From assembly GCA_027730505.1 (NCBI GenBank), contig JAQCGT010000002.1:1-56059 (forward strand): a stretch of DNA of 56,059 nucleotides, read 5' to 3'. A program made the position numbers and the translations under genes. The notes under the pieces were generated by a model that had not been told where the DNA came from, searched no databases, and was given only the letters and a program-made list of their open reading frames with translations. Shown one piece after another: positions 41,207 through 49,827 of this stretch. Each line of letters opens with the position of its first letter. Positions within the stretch are counted from its first letter, which is position 1. The DNA comes from Actinomycetota bacterium (GTDB taxonomy: Bacteria > Actinomycetota > Acidimicrobiia > Acidimicrobiales > Ilumatobacteraceae).

Positions 41207-42073
41207 TCACAAGACGCCGAGAGTCCACCCCTCCTCGGAGAGCACCACACGACGCTCGTCAGCAGACAACCTGGGCTCGAACCAGGTGCTGAGTTCACCC
41301 GCCGTATCGAGCCCCATGATGTGGTCGACCATGGTCAACACCTGTGCTGCGTCGCGGATCGGATGACGATCAGCGTCGATCGGGAACATGCTCGGCCAGA
41401 TCTCAGCGATCAACACCTGGCCATGTTCGACGACAGCTGAGTCAGCACCAATTCCAGTCTCGAAGGGCCATATTCGAAGTCTCGGCCCAGTAAGAGCATC
41501 ACGACGCAAGAGTTCGAGACAACGCATACCGAGCATCATCTGGCTGCCAACACTGCCGGGATACGCCAACTGCCACGATGAGAACGGACGATGCCCAGCG
41601 GCACGAACCCGATGCTCGGCGATGCGGAACTCATCGAACGGCGCATACGACGCCGGACGCGTGCGCGGTAACGAGTCGCTACGGGCCTTGCCCGGGTACC
41701 CCCAGAAGGGACCGGAGCCGAGTCGGCGGTTCACTGCTGATGCGATGTCGAGACGATCGTTACGGTTCCGATCGTCATCGCTGACCGAGTCGGCCAACCA
41801 CGACCAGACGTCAGCCCAACCAGCGTCAGGGTTCCCGTTGAGCGCTGACGCAAAACCCATGGGGTAGCCGAAGGAAAAATCAAAGCCGATCAGGAGACGG
41901 TCGGAGGTGGTGTCGGCGGTGATGGAGCGGACGATGTCCATCGCCGTGAACCGCGTCGGCGGGTTGATCGCCTCACCGGTTGCGCTGTCGGCGAGCCAGA
42001 TCGAGTCACGGCCTCTTTTCGGCGTCGAGTTCGCGCTCCAGTCGACCATCACCACTCGGTCGAACAGCGCCAT
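41207..42073 (-). CDS. conserved protein of unknown function, possibly RNase H-fold
   Basis: The 288-residue protein (291 from ATG 42082) shows RVVMVDWSANSTPKRGRDSIWLA at the N-terminus (positions about 5-27), then GFDFSFGYPMGFA, FWGYPGKAR and RIWPFETG. The two early aspartates in hydrophobic strands (MVDWS, GFDFS) recall the DUF429-type RNase H-like fold, but I cannot confirm this. No membrane segment is seen. ATG 42073 is favoured by a GACGAT box 7 nt upstream. It is divergent from a hydratase gene (34 nt) and its stop abuts that of trxC. Confidence 0.6.
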   Translation of the reverse strand: MALFDRVVMVDWSANSTPKRGRDSIWLADSATGEAINPPTRFTAMDIVRSITADTTSDRLLIGFDFSFGYPMGFASALNGNPDAGWADVWSWLADSVSDDDRNRNDRLDIASAVNRRLGSGPFWGYPGKARSDSLPRTRPASYAPFDEFRIAEHRVRAAGHRPFSSWQLAYPGSVGSQMMLGMRCLELLRRDALTGPRLRIWPFETGIGADSAVVEHGQVLIAEIWPSMFPIDADRHPIRDAAQVLTMVDHIMGLDTAGELSTWFEPRLSADERRVVLSEEGWTLGVL

Positions 42074-42107
42074 GGACACCATCGTCCCACGCGACGAGAC
42101 TCGGATC

Positions 42108-42938
42108 ATGAGCGACTGGACCAGTATCCGATACGACGAACCAATCGAGCGCGTGGCGCGCATCACACTCGCCCGACCCGAGGTGGCTAACGCACAGGAT
42201 TACACGATGCTCTCGGAGCTCAACGAGGCGTTCGACCGAGCGGCGCGTGACCCGGAAATCCGGGTGATCGTGCTCGCAGCTGATGGTCGACACTTCTCTT
42301 CAGGGCATGACCTTCGAGCGGGTACGTCGATGGAGGAAATCGACCCCGTCGGAACCTGGTGCCACTTCGACGCACCAGGCGCCGAGGGATACATGGCGAC
42401 AGAGGCCGAGATGTATGTCGGTCTCTGCTGGCGATGGCGCAATATCCCGAAACCGACGATCGCCCAAGTCCAAGGCAAGGTCATCGCTGGCGGACTCATG
42501 CTCGTTTGGCCGATGGACCTCATCGTCTGCTCAGAGGACGCAACTTTCTCCGACCCCGTCGTGGCATTCGGTGTGAACGGTCACGAATACTTCACCCACC
42601 CTTACGAAGTCGGAGCGCGCCTCGCAAAGGACATGTTGTTCACCGGACGGGCCATCACCGCCGACGAGGCGCTGAGACACGGCATGGTGACACGCGTCGT
42701 CCCAAGTGAAGACCTCGAGAGCGAAACGCTTGAACTGGCATCACACATCGCTCGAAGGCCGATGATCGGCCTGACGCTCGCCAAACAGAGTGTGAACAAC
42801 ACGCTCGACGCAATGGGTATGTACACCGCCATCCAGTCGGCCTTTGGGCTCCATCACGTGGGCCATAACCACAACCTGCGCCTCCACGACTCTCTCGTCG
42901 ACCCGGCTGGGATCGCAGTCATTCGATCCGAGGCCTGA
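42108..42938 (+). CDS. enoyl-CoA hydratase/isomerase family protein
   Basis: The 276-residue crotonase-fold protein has ITLARPEVANAQDYTMLSEL, the oxyanion-hole segment FSSGHDLRAGTSMEE, and VIAGGLMLVWPMDLIVCSED with the second oxyanion glycine. A distinctive segment (WCHFDAPGAEGYMATEAEMY) lies between them. The longer frame to 41907 runs into the divergent gene; ATG 42108 gives the family start. The substrate is unknown. Confidence 0.83.
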   Translation: MSDWTSIRYDEPIERVARITLARPEVANAQDYTMLSELNEAFDRAARDPEIRVIVLAADGRHFSSGHDLRAGTSMEEIDPVGTWCHFDAPGAEGYMATEAEMYVGLCWRWRNIPKPTIAQVQGKVIAGGLMLVWPMDLIVCSEDATFSDPVVAFGVNGHEYFTHPYEVGARLAKDMLFTGRAITADEALRHGMVTRVVPSEDLESETLELASHIARRPMIGLTLAKQSVNNTLDAMGMYTAIQSAFGLHHVGHNHNLRLHDSLVDPAGIAVIRSEA

Positions 42939-42955
42939 TCCCATAGCCAGACGCA

Positions 42956-42961
42956 CTACAG
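42956..42961 (+). promoter_or_regulatory. possible -10 box (TACAGT) of the second cNMP-binding gene
   Basis: TACAGT fits TANNNT and would give a leader of about 45 nt that carries the Shine-Dalgarno GGGGAG before ATG 43013. Confidence 0.35.
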
Positions 42962-43012
42962 TCTCGACACGAAAGAAGCCCGCTGCACAGGGCCCGATCC
43001 GGGGAGATTCAC

Positions 43013-43432
43013 ATGGCACACGCGTACCACGAGCATCTCAAGTCAATTCCATTGTTCGCCGATCTCAACGACGACGAACTCGACGCCGTGGCAGCCATCA
43101 CGACCGAACTCGACGTGAAGCAAGGCTCGACCATCATCGCCGAAGGTGCCAGCGCCCACGAGATGTTCGTCGTGGTCTCCGGGTCGCTCGAAGTGACCCG
43201 CGGTGGTGAGCATGTCGCCAACATCGGTCCCGGTGGCTTCGCTGGGGAAATGGCACTGCTCACCCACGCTCGTCGTGACGCAACCGTGACCGCTACGGCC
43301 GACACGACCGTGCTGCACCTCGACGGTCGCTCGTTCGGCGGCATGCTCGAGCAAGCACCGATGGTTGCCGTGAAGATGCTGCCCGTCGTGGCGGCACGCG
43401 TCATCGACAACAGCACGAACCACGCGCACTGA
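43013..43432 (+). CDS. solo cyclic-nucleotide-binding domain protein (2)
   Basis: The 139-residue protein is a single cNMP-binding barrel: KSIPLFADLNDDELDAVAAI, GASAHEMFVVVSGSLEVTRG, then GGFAGEMALLTHARRDATVT, with the GE-x-A-L and R-x-A core. It is paralogous to 26988-27413 with the same length and order. Unlike that gene it has a clear Shine-Dalgarno (GGGGAG, 6 nt before ATG 43013) and a longer leader, so the two copies are expressed differently. Confidence 0.86.
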   Translation: MAHAYHEHLKSIPLFADLNDDELDAVAAITTELDVKQGSTIIAEGASAHEMFVVVSGSLEVTRGGEHVANIGPGGFAGEMALLTHARRDATVTATADTTVLHLDGRSFGGMLEQAPMVAVKMLPVVAARVIDNSTNHAH

Positions 43433-43437
43433 CCGAC

Positions 43438-44547
43438 TCAACCGCCGAATGTGCGGTTGACCCAGGCAAACGATCCGACGGTCACTACTGCGAGCAGCAG
43501 AATCGTCCACGGGTATGCCCCCGGGCCGAAGCCGTCGAACACCTGACCGGTGATGAACGGGAATACCAAACCACCTAAGCCTGCTGCGCCAACGAACCAC
43601 GAATTATCCGACCCCGTCAGGCGCATACGGCGTTCGAGATAGGCGAGCATCACCGGGAACTGGGGTGCCGTGGCGAGGCCCATCAACGCGACACCCAGCC
43701 AGACCATTGTCGGCACCGTCGACCCGATCACCATCAGCACCGCTGCCGTCACCGTCAACACACTCGCCGAGATCATGACGACCTTCGGGCGGACACGATT
43801 CACCGCAACCGCGGACACCAACCGACCCGCCGTGAACGTCACCCAGAACACCGACGTGATCGTGGTCGCCGCCCGAGCCGAAAAGTCGATCTCCTCGGCG
43901 TAGGTGAGGATCCAGCCGGCAAACCCCACCTCAAGACCCACGTACATCAGGAAGAACACCGAACAGATCGTCAACAGGCGCCTCGTCGCACCGGTCTGTT
44001 CGTCGCGGCGTGCCGTGGGCAACGTGGGGGTCTCAACCGCGAGCGCAAGCAACGCAACCATGCCGGCTACCACAGCGCCCACCGTCGTCACCACCGCCAG
44101 ACCAGCACGGGTCAGCACCGGCGTGATCAAGGCTCCAAACCCGAACGCCAAGTGCAGCAGATTCATCGAACGGCCCACATCAGCGCCCATGTGCCACATC
44201 ACCAACGTGTTGGACCCAACCTCGACGACCGCAGCTGCCACGCCCATCCAGACGAACACAATGAACAGGAGCGGCAATGACTGCACATGTGGGATGACCA
44301 CCACCGCAAGACCGAGCGACGTCAACGCCGATGCCAGTACCCGGTGGCCTACCAACTGGTCGTAGAGACGGCCACCGAGAAACGACCCGGCCATGAAACC
44401 CAGCGAAGACGCCACGAAGAGCGACCCGATAGCACCGATAGAGGCACCCGTGCGCTGGCGTAATTCGGTGAGTGCCGGCCCAACGACCGTCATCGTGAGC
44501 CCGATGGTGAGCAGGGCACCGATGTAAACGGGAACGGGTCGACGCAC
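43438..44547 (-). CDS. MFS transporter
   Basis: The 369-residue protein has about twelve hydrophobic segments in the major-facilitator pattern. Examples are VYIGALLTIGLTMTVVGPAL, a loop with GSFLGGRLYDQLVGHRV (the GxxxD-R-type motif after helix 2) and PTARRDEQTGATRRLL in the central loop. The substrate is not clear from sequence. GTG 44547 has a TAGTGT box 6 nt upstream that overlaps the -10 box of the divergent hydroxylase gene, so the two may be regulated against each other. Confidence 0.82.
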   Translation of the reverse strand: MRRPVPVYIGALLTIGLTMTVVGPALTELRQRTGASIGAIGSLFVASSLGFMAGSFLGGRLYDQLVGHRVLASALTSLGLAVVVIPHVQSLPLLFIVFVWMGVAAAVVEVGSNTLVMWHMGADVGRSMNLLHLAFGFGALITPVLTRAGLAVVTTVGAVVAGMVALLALAVETPTLPTARRDEQTGATRRLLTICSVFFLMYVGLEVGFAGWILTYAEEIDFSARAATTITSVFWVTFTAGRLVSAVAVNRVRPKVVMISASVLTVTAAVLMVIGSTVPTMVWLGVALMGLATAPQFPVMLAYLERRMRLTGSDNSWFVGAAGLGGLVFPFITGQVFDGFGPGAYPWTILLLAVVTVGSFAWVNRTFGG

Positions 44548-44553
44548 CGAAGC

Positions 44554-44563
44554 ACACTACGGT
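44554..44563. promoter_or_regulatory. overlapping divergent -10 boxes
   Basis: The plus-strand box TACGGT (44558-44563) lies 6 nt before ATG 44570. The minus-strand box TAGTGT (44559-44554) lies 6 nt before GTG 44547. They share bases 44558-44559, so RNA polymerase cannot open both promoters at once. Confidence 0.55.
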
Positions 44564-44569
44564 CGGCGC

Positions 44570-46927
44570 ATGGCTGATGACGCGATCCACGGCTCGATCC
44601 TCGGCACCCGGGTGCTGCGACGTGAAGATCCGGCTCTCCTCGTCGGCGCCGGCCGGTACACCGCCGACCTCCCGGGCAACGACGTCGCCGACGTGCTGCA
44701 TGCCGTGTTCGTGCCCTCCCCCGTCGCTCATGGACGGTTCACCACGGTGCACATCGATGAGGCATCGGCAGTACCAGGGGTGATTCGCGTGATCACCGGG
44801 ACGGTGCTGCGCGATGAGATCGGCGTCGACGCCCATCACGGCTTCGTGAAGATCGGCGACGACTTCGCCCGCCACCCGATCGCTGTTGACACGGTGCGCT
44901 ACGTGGGCGACCCGATCGCTCTCGTCATCGCCGAGACTCGCGCCGCGGCGGTCGACGCCGCCCAACTCGTGTGGGCCGATATCGACCCGATCGACCCCGT
45001 GCTCGACCCGGCTGACGGCATCGTCGCCTTCACCGAGGTAGCAGACAATCCGATCGATCTCGAGGGCATCTCATCGACCGTGGTGCGGGGCACATACGTG
45101 AACCAGCGAGTGGTGATCGGTTCGATGGAACCCGACGCCTGCCTCGCTGAACCCGGCACCGACGGCCGTCTCACCCTGTGGGCGTCGAACCAGATGCCGC
45201 ACCTACTGCGCACCCAACTCGCCGAGGCGCTGTCGATGGACGAGAGCAACGTGAGGGTTCGCACACCCCAAGTCGGTGGTGGATTCGGCGGCAAGGCTGG
45301 GTTGCACCATGAGTTCACCGCCATCGCAGCAGCCGCCCGGCATCTCGGCCGGAACGTGCTGTGGGTGCCGAGTCGGTCAGAGGACATGCTCGGCATGCCG
45401 CACGGACGCGACCAGATCCAGTGGGCGGAGATCGGATTCGACACCGACGGCCGGATCACCGGTCTGCGCTGTCACGTGCTCGGTGATGCCGGGGCATACC
45501 CGACGATCGGTGCTGCGCTCGTCGGAGGCACACGCCGCATGGCTGCCGGTACCTATCAGGTACCTGAATTTCAGGTTCATGCCGTGTCAACGGCCACCAA
45601 CACGACACCAGTCGGGGCGTACCGTGGTGCCGGGCGCCCGGAGGCAACCGCCATGATCGAACGGCTCATCGACCAGGCCGCCCACGAACTCGCTATCGAT
45701 CCGATCGAGTTGCGTCGACGCAACCTGCTTGGCGATGACGTCTTCCCGCACCGCACGCACACCGGGGTCACGTACGACTCAGGCCGTTACGAGTTGCCCC
45801 TCGATGTGGCCGTCGAGGCTGCTGGGTACGAGTCATTGCGAGCCGAACAGGCAGCACGCCGGGCAAGCGGCGATCGATTGCAGCTCGGCATCGGCGTGGC
45901 GTGTTACGTCGAGATCACCGCTGGCGGCGGCCCCGAGGAATACGCAGCGGTCACCGTTCACACCGACGGCTCAGCAACCGTCGCCGCTGGCACCGCCTCG
46001 CACGGACAAGGCCACGCCACCAGTTACGCCATGCTCGTATCGGCCGCCACCGGTATTGCGATCGACCGCATCACCCACGTGGATGGCGACACCGACGTGG
46101 TGCCACGCGGTGGTGGAACCGGTGGCTCACGGTCGTTGCAGCTCGCCGGGTCCGCAGTGGTCGGAGCGACCAAGAGCCTGATCGAACAAGCCCGAGCGAT
46201 CGCCGCCAGTCGGCTTGAAGCGTCGGCGGATGACGTCGTGCTCGACACCGCCAACGGTTCGTTCCACGTGGCCGGGGTACCAGCCACCGCCATCGGGTGG
46301 AGCGACATCGCCGCCGAGACAGACACAGCCGGTGAGCAGCTCAGCGCCGAACATGTCTTCACCCAGCCCGGAGCGACCTTCCCCTTCGGCGCTCACATCG
46401 CCGTGGTTGAGGTCGACGTGGAAACCGGAAGGGCGCGCCTCGTGCGCCATGTTGCCGTCGACGACTGCGGCACCGTGCTCAACCCCGTGATCGTCGAAGG
46501 ACAACAACACGGCGGCATCGCCTCCGGCTTGGGACAAGCGCTGTACGAGGAGATGCGCTACGACCCCGACGGCAATCCGATCACCGGCAACCTCGCCGAC
46601 TATGCGCTGCCGTCGGCCGCCGAGATGCCCTCATTCGAAGTTCATTCGACCGAGACACCGACACCGAACAACCCGCTCGGCGCCAAAGGCATCGGGGAAG
46701 CCGCCACGATCGGCAGTACGCCAGCGATCCAGAACGCTGTCATCGACGCCGTCAGTCACCTCGGCGTGAGACACATCGACATGCCGTGCACCCCCGAGCG
46801 GGTGTGGCGGGCGATCAACGAACCGACCGACCCTTGGCGGCCCGTTCCGGAGGTGTTCGCACGGGTGCGGGCAGCCCATGCGCCACGCGTCGACCCATCG
46901 GTGGATGAAGCCGCCGACGGCATCTGA
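44570..46927 (+). CDS. molybdenum hydroxylase large subunit, form II CoxL-like
   Basis: This 785-residue protein is the molybdopterin-binding subunit of a xanthine dehydrogenase-family enzyme. It has GTRVLRREDPALLVGAGRY, GGGFGGKAG (molybdopterin loop), PVGAYRGAGRPEA with the form II AYRGAGR signature rather than AYxCSFR of true CO dehydrogenase, and GAKGIGEAATIG with the catalytic glutamate. Form II enzymes oxidise varied aldehydes or N-heterocycles. The FAD (medium) and 2Fe-2S (small) subunits are not adjacent in this window. It has a leaderless-type promoter that overlaps the MFS promoter. Confidence 0.87.
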   Translation: MADDAIHGSILGTRVLRREDPALLVGAGRYTADLPGNDVADVLHAVFVPSPVAHGRFTTVHIDEASAVPGVIRVITGTVLRDEIGVDAHHGFVKIGDDFARHPIAVDTVRYVGDPIALVIAETRAAAVDAAQLVWADIDPIDPVLDPADGIVAFTEVADNPIDLEGISSTVVRGTYVNQRVVIGSMEPDACLAEPGTDGRLTLWASNQMPHLLRTQLAEALSMDESNVRVRTPQVGGGFGGKAGLHHEFTAIAAAARHLGRNVLWVPSRSEDMLGMPHGRDQIQWAEIGFDTDGRITGLRCHVLGDAGAYPTIGAALVGGTRRMAAGTYQVPEFQVHAVSTATNTTPVGAYRGAGRPEATAMIERLIDQAAHELAIDPIELRRRNLLGDDVFPHRTHTGVTYDSGRYELPLDVAVEAAGYESLRAEQAARRASGDRLQLGIGVACYVEITAGGGPEEYAAVTVHTDGSATVAAGTASHGQGHATSYAMLVSAATGIAIDRITHVDGDTDVVPRGGGTGGSRSLQLAGSAVVGATKSLIEQARAIAASRLEASADDVVLDTANGSFHVAGVPATAIGWSDIAAETDTAGEQLSAEHVFTQPGATFPFGAHIAVVEVDVETGRARLVRHVAVDDCGTVLNPVIVEGQQHGGIASGLGQALYEEMRYDPDGNPITGNLADYALPSAAEMPSFEVHSTETPTPNNPLGAKGIGEAATIGSTPAIQNAVIDAVSHLGVRHIDMPCTPERVWRAINEPTDPWRPVPEVFARVRAAHAPRVDPSVDEAADGI

Positions 46928-47008
46928 ACAGCATCCCGTATCGCCACATGGCACAGACAGTTCGTTCGCGCCAAGGCAGACATCATCTTCCTCATCGGAC
47001 GCATCCTC

Positions 47009-47377
47009 ATGGTGCTCGTCTTCATCCAATCCGGCATCAGCCACCTCACCCAGGACGGCATGGTCGGGTACGCCCAGTTCAAGAAAATCCCAAATCCGGC
47101 GCTCGCCGTGCGACTTTCCGGCGTTCTGCTCCTTGCCGGTGCTGCTGGCATCATCCTCGGTATCTGGGGTGATCTCGCAGCCCTGCTCTCGGCACTGCTC
47201 TTGCTGATCACGTCGATCACCATGCACAACTTCTGGACGCTCGAAGACCCGCAGGCCAAGCAGGTCGACCAGATCATGTTCATGAAGAACATTGCCATGA
47301 TCGGCGGGCTCTTGGTGCTCGCCTGGGCGATGGCCGGCACCGAAGCACCGCTCACCATCACCAACGGCGTCTTCTGA
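47009..47377 (+). CDS. DoxX-like membrane protein with uncertain N-terminus
   Basis: The 122-residue frame has the DoxX-like order of four helices: MVLVFIQSGISHL, LAVRLSGVLLLAGAAGIILG, LAALLSALLLLITSITMH, MIGGLLVLAWAMAG. ATG 47009 would cut the first helix in half. The frame is open back to 46928 and upstream codons read FVRAKADIIFLIGRIL, which look coding, but no ATG, GTG or TTG exists there. An ATG at 46948 is in another frame. Either a non-canonical start or an indel near 46950-46965 is likely. Confidence 0.6.
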   Translation: MVLVFIQSGISHLTQDGMVGYAQFKKIPNPALAVRLSGVLLLAGAAGIILGIWGDLAALLSALLLLITSITMHNFWTLEDPQAKQVDQIMFMKNIAMIGGLLVLAWAMAGTEAPLTITNGVF

Positions 47378-47419
47378 TCCGCTTCCGCCGAGCGGGCGGT
47401 CATCGGGCAGGATGAACCC

Positions 47420-48637
47420 ATGACCGCACCGCTCGACGGCATCGTCGTCCTCGACTTCTCACGAGTTCTCGCCGGCCCACACTGTGGCCGTGCCCTCGCC
47501 GACCTCGGCGCACGCGTCATCAAGATCGAACCGCCAGCCGGTGATCTCACACGCTTCTGCTACCCGAGGCGACACTCGATCTCGAGTTACTTCGCCCAGC
47601 AGAACACCGGCAAGGACAACATCAGTCTCGATATGGCGAACTCAGAGGCGCACGACCTGATCCTCGGGCTCGTCGCCAAAGCCGACGTGCTCATCGAGAA
47701 CTTCCGCCCCGACGTGATGGGACGGCTCGGACTCGGATACGACGTGCTCGCTGAGGTGAACCCTCGGCTCATCTATGCCTCGTCGAACGGCTACGGCACC
47801 GGCACCCGTTGGGAGCGGCGCCGGGCGTATGCACCGGTGATCGGTGCTGAGACCGGACTGATCAGGTCACAAGGTGACGCCCGTGACGGACGGTACTTCA
47901 ACGACCGCCACTCGCACGCCGACGTGTACACCGCGCTTGAGCTCACCGTTGCGGTGCTCGCCGCGCTCAACCAGCGTCACGTCACCGGACGCGGACAACG
48001 GGTCGAAGTCACCATGGCCCAGACGATGCTCTACGTCAACGAACACGCCCACGACGCACTCTGGGACGAACCAGTGCCTCCCGGCATGATCAGGTCGTTC
48101 CAGCCCGGCGACTACCAAGTGCTCGAACTCGCTGACGGGTCATCGGTGGTGGTGAGCGGGCACCCGGCCGAAGCCGGCACCTTTGAATTCTTCATGCGTG
48201 CCATCGGACGCGAGGACGCCATCGACGACCCGCGTTTCGCCGATGTGGCAAGCCGTGCCGAGAACCTCGCCGCGATCAACGAGATGCTGCTCGAACACGC
48301 CCGCACGATCCCCGACGCCGAGACCTACGAAGAGATCCTGTCGAAGCACAACCTGGCCGTCGGCAAAGTGCGCACAGTGCGGGAATTCACCGAGAGCGAA
48401 TGGGCCGAGGAGACCGGTGCCGTCGTCGAGGTATCGGATCGTGGCGACGGTGTGATCCGCATCCCGCAGGCACCATGGCGATTCACCGATGGCCCCGACG
48501 TCGGGATCCACGGCGAACCTCGCTATCGCGGCGAAGACAATCGCGCAGTGCTGACCGAGTTCCTTGGCCTCGACGACACCGAACTCGACCGGCTCGCCGA
48601 AGCCGGTGTGCTGTCGTCACACTCTCCACGCCGCTGA
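47420..48637 (+). CDS. CaiB/BaiF family (class III) CoA-transferase
   Basis: The 405-residue protein has the N-terminal GIVVLDFSRVLAGPHCGRAL, DLGARVIKIEPPAGDLTR, then FAQQNTGKDNISLDM and a segment with the conserved catalytic aspartate in NDRHSHADVYTALEL. The pattern HVTGRGQRVEVTMAQTMLYV is typical of the family. It moves CoA between carboxylic acids; the substrates are unknown. It shares its stop with the kynureninase start (TGATG). A CAGGAT box lies 6 nt before ATG 47420. Confidence 0.87.
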   Translation: MTAPLDGIVVLDFSRVLAGPHCGRALADLGARVIKIEPPAGDLTRFCYPRRHSISSYFAQQNTGKDNISLDMANSEAHDLILGLVAKADVLIENFRPDVMGRLGLGYDVLAEVNPRLIYASSNGYGTGTRWERRRAYAPVIGAETGLIRSQGDARDGRYFNDRHSHADVYTALELTVAVLAALNQRHVTGRGQRVEVTMAQTMLYVNEHAHDALWDEPVPPGMIRSFQPGDYQVLELADGSSVVVSGHPAEAGTFEFFMRAIGREDAIDDPRFADVASRAENLAAINEMLLEHARTIPDAETYEEILSKHNLAVGKVRTVREFTESEWAEETGAVVEVSDRGDGVIRIPQAPWRFTDGPDVGIHGEPRYRGEDNRAVLTEFLGLDDTELDRLAEAGVLSSHSPRR

Positions 48638-49827
48638 TGGACGTCGACGCGATCCTCGCCGAGGCCACAAGGCTCGACGGCGACGACCCGTTGGCATCCC
48701 AACGCGACCGGTTCGTGATCCCCGACCCCGACCTCGCCTACCTCGACGGCAACTCGCTCGGGATGACACCGCGCACCACCGTGCACCGGATCCATGAGGT
48801 CATGAACGACGAATGGGCGGATGGGCTGATCAGATCCTGGGCGCACTGGCTCGATATGCCCCTCACCGCCGGCGACGAACTAGCCCCGCTCATCGGAGCG
48901 AACGATGGCGAGGTGGTAGTGCATGATTCGACCACCATCAATCTGCACCAGTTGCTTCACGCAGCTGTTGCGCTTCGCCCCGGCAGCACCCACATCGCCG
49001 TCGACCCGGGTGAATTCCCGACCGACCGCTATGCCGTCGCCGCCGTCGCAGCCCAGCACGGGCTCAGCGTTCGCAATCCGTCGCCCGGCACCTCCCTTGA
49101 TGAGACCGATCTGAACGGGTGTGCCGCGGTGGTGCGCTCGCTCGTCGACTACCGCAGCGCTGCGGTCGCCGACCTGATCGGATTCACCAAACACGCCGAA
49201 CGAGCCGGCACCCTCGTCATCTGGGACCTTTCACACGCTGTCGGCGCCATCGAAGTCGACCTCCCAGCGGCCAGTGTCGACATGGCGGTCGGATGCACCT
49301 ACAAGTTCTTGAACGGTGGTCCCGGAGCACCCGGATTCTCCTTCGTGCGAGCAGGTCTTGTCGAAGAGGTCGACCATCCCATTCGTGGCTGGTTCGGTCA
49401 GGACGACCAGTTCGACATGGATGCCGACTGGCGGCCAAAACCCGGTGTCGGACGGCTCATGATCGGAACGCCCAGCATCTTGAGCCTGGAAGCGGCTCGC
49501 TGCGGTATCGCAATCAGCGCCGAGGTCGGCGCACCCGCCCTTGCGAGCAAATCGCGGGCATTGACCACATTCGCGCTTGATCTCGTCGACCGGCTCGGAC
49601 TCCTCAGCGACACCGACCGCGATCCTCACAGACGCGGCGCCCATGTCGCCGTTCGGCACCCCGACGCGGAAGCGATCAACACGGCACTGGCCACAAGCCA
49701 CAATGTTGTCGCTGACTATCGACGACCCGATGTCGTGCGGCTCGGCTGCTCACCGCTCACGACGCGCTTCGTCGATGTCGCCCGCGCCATCGTGGCGCTG
49801 CGGCTCGAGATCGATCAGCGTGCGTAG
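48637..49827 (+). CDS. kynU: kynureninase
   Basis: Kynureninase is a PLP enzyme that cleaves kynurenine or 3-hydroxykynurenine to anthranilate or 3-hydroxyanthranilate and alanine. The 396-residue protein has AYLDGNSLGMTPRTTV, VIWDLSHAVGAIEVDL, the PLP-lysine segment GCTYKFLNGGPGAPGF, and IGTPSILSLEAA. No tryptophan 2,3-dioxygenase or kynurenine formamidase gene is in the window, so its pathway partners are elsewhere or kynurenine is imported. ATG 48637 shares a base with the preceding stop. Its 3' end overlaps the convergent gene by 13 nt. Confidence 0.9.
   Translation: MDVDAILAEATRLDGDDPLASQRDRFVIPDPDLAYLDGNSLGMTPRTTVHRIHEVMNDEWADGLIRSWAHWLDMPLTAGDELAPLIGANDGEVVVHDSTTINLHQLLHAAVALRPGSTHIAVDPGEFPTDRYAVAAVAAQHGLSVRNPSPGTSLDETDLNGCAAVVRSLVDYRSAAVADLIGFTKHAERAGTLVIWDLSHAVGAIEVDLPAASVDMAVGCTYKFLNGGPGAPGFSFVRAGLVEEVDHPIRGWFGQDDQFDMDADWRPKPGVGRLMIGTPSILSLEAARCGIAISAEVGAPALASKSRALTTFALDLVDRLGLLSDTDRDPHRRGAHVAVRHPDAEAINTALATSHNVVADYRRPDVVRLGCSPLTTRFVDVARAIVALRLEIDQRA

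Noticed and set aside
46948-47172. Open frame from ATG 46948 as an independent small protein
   Set aside because: The product is His/Arg/Pro-rich with no family pattern and overlaps the DoxX-like helices, so it is probably a shadow; the ATG may instead be the displaced start of the DoxX-like gene.
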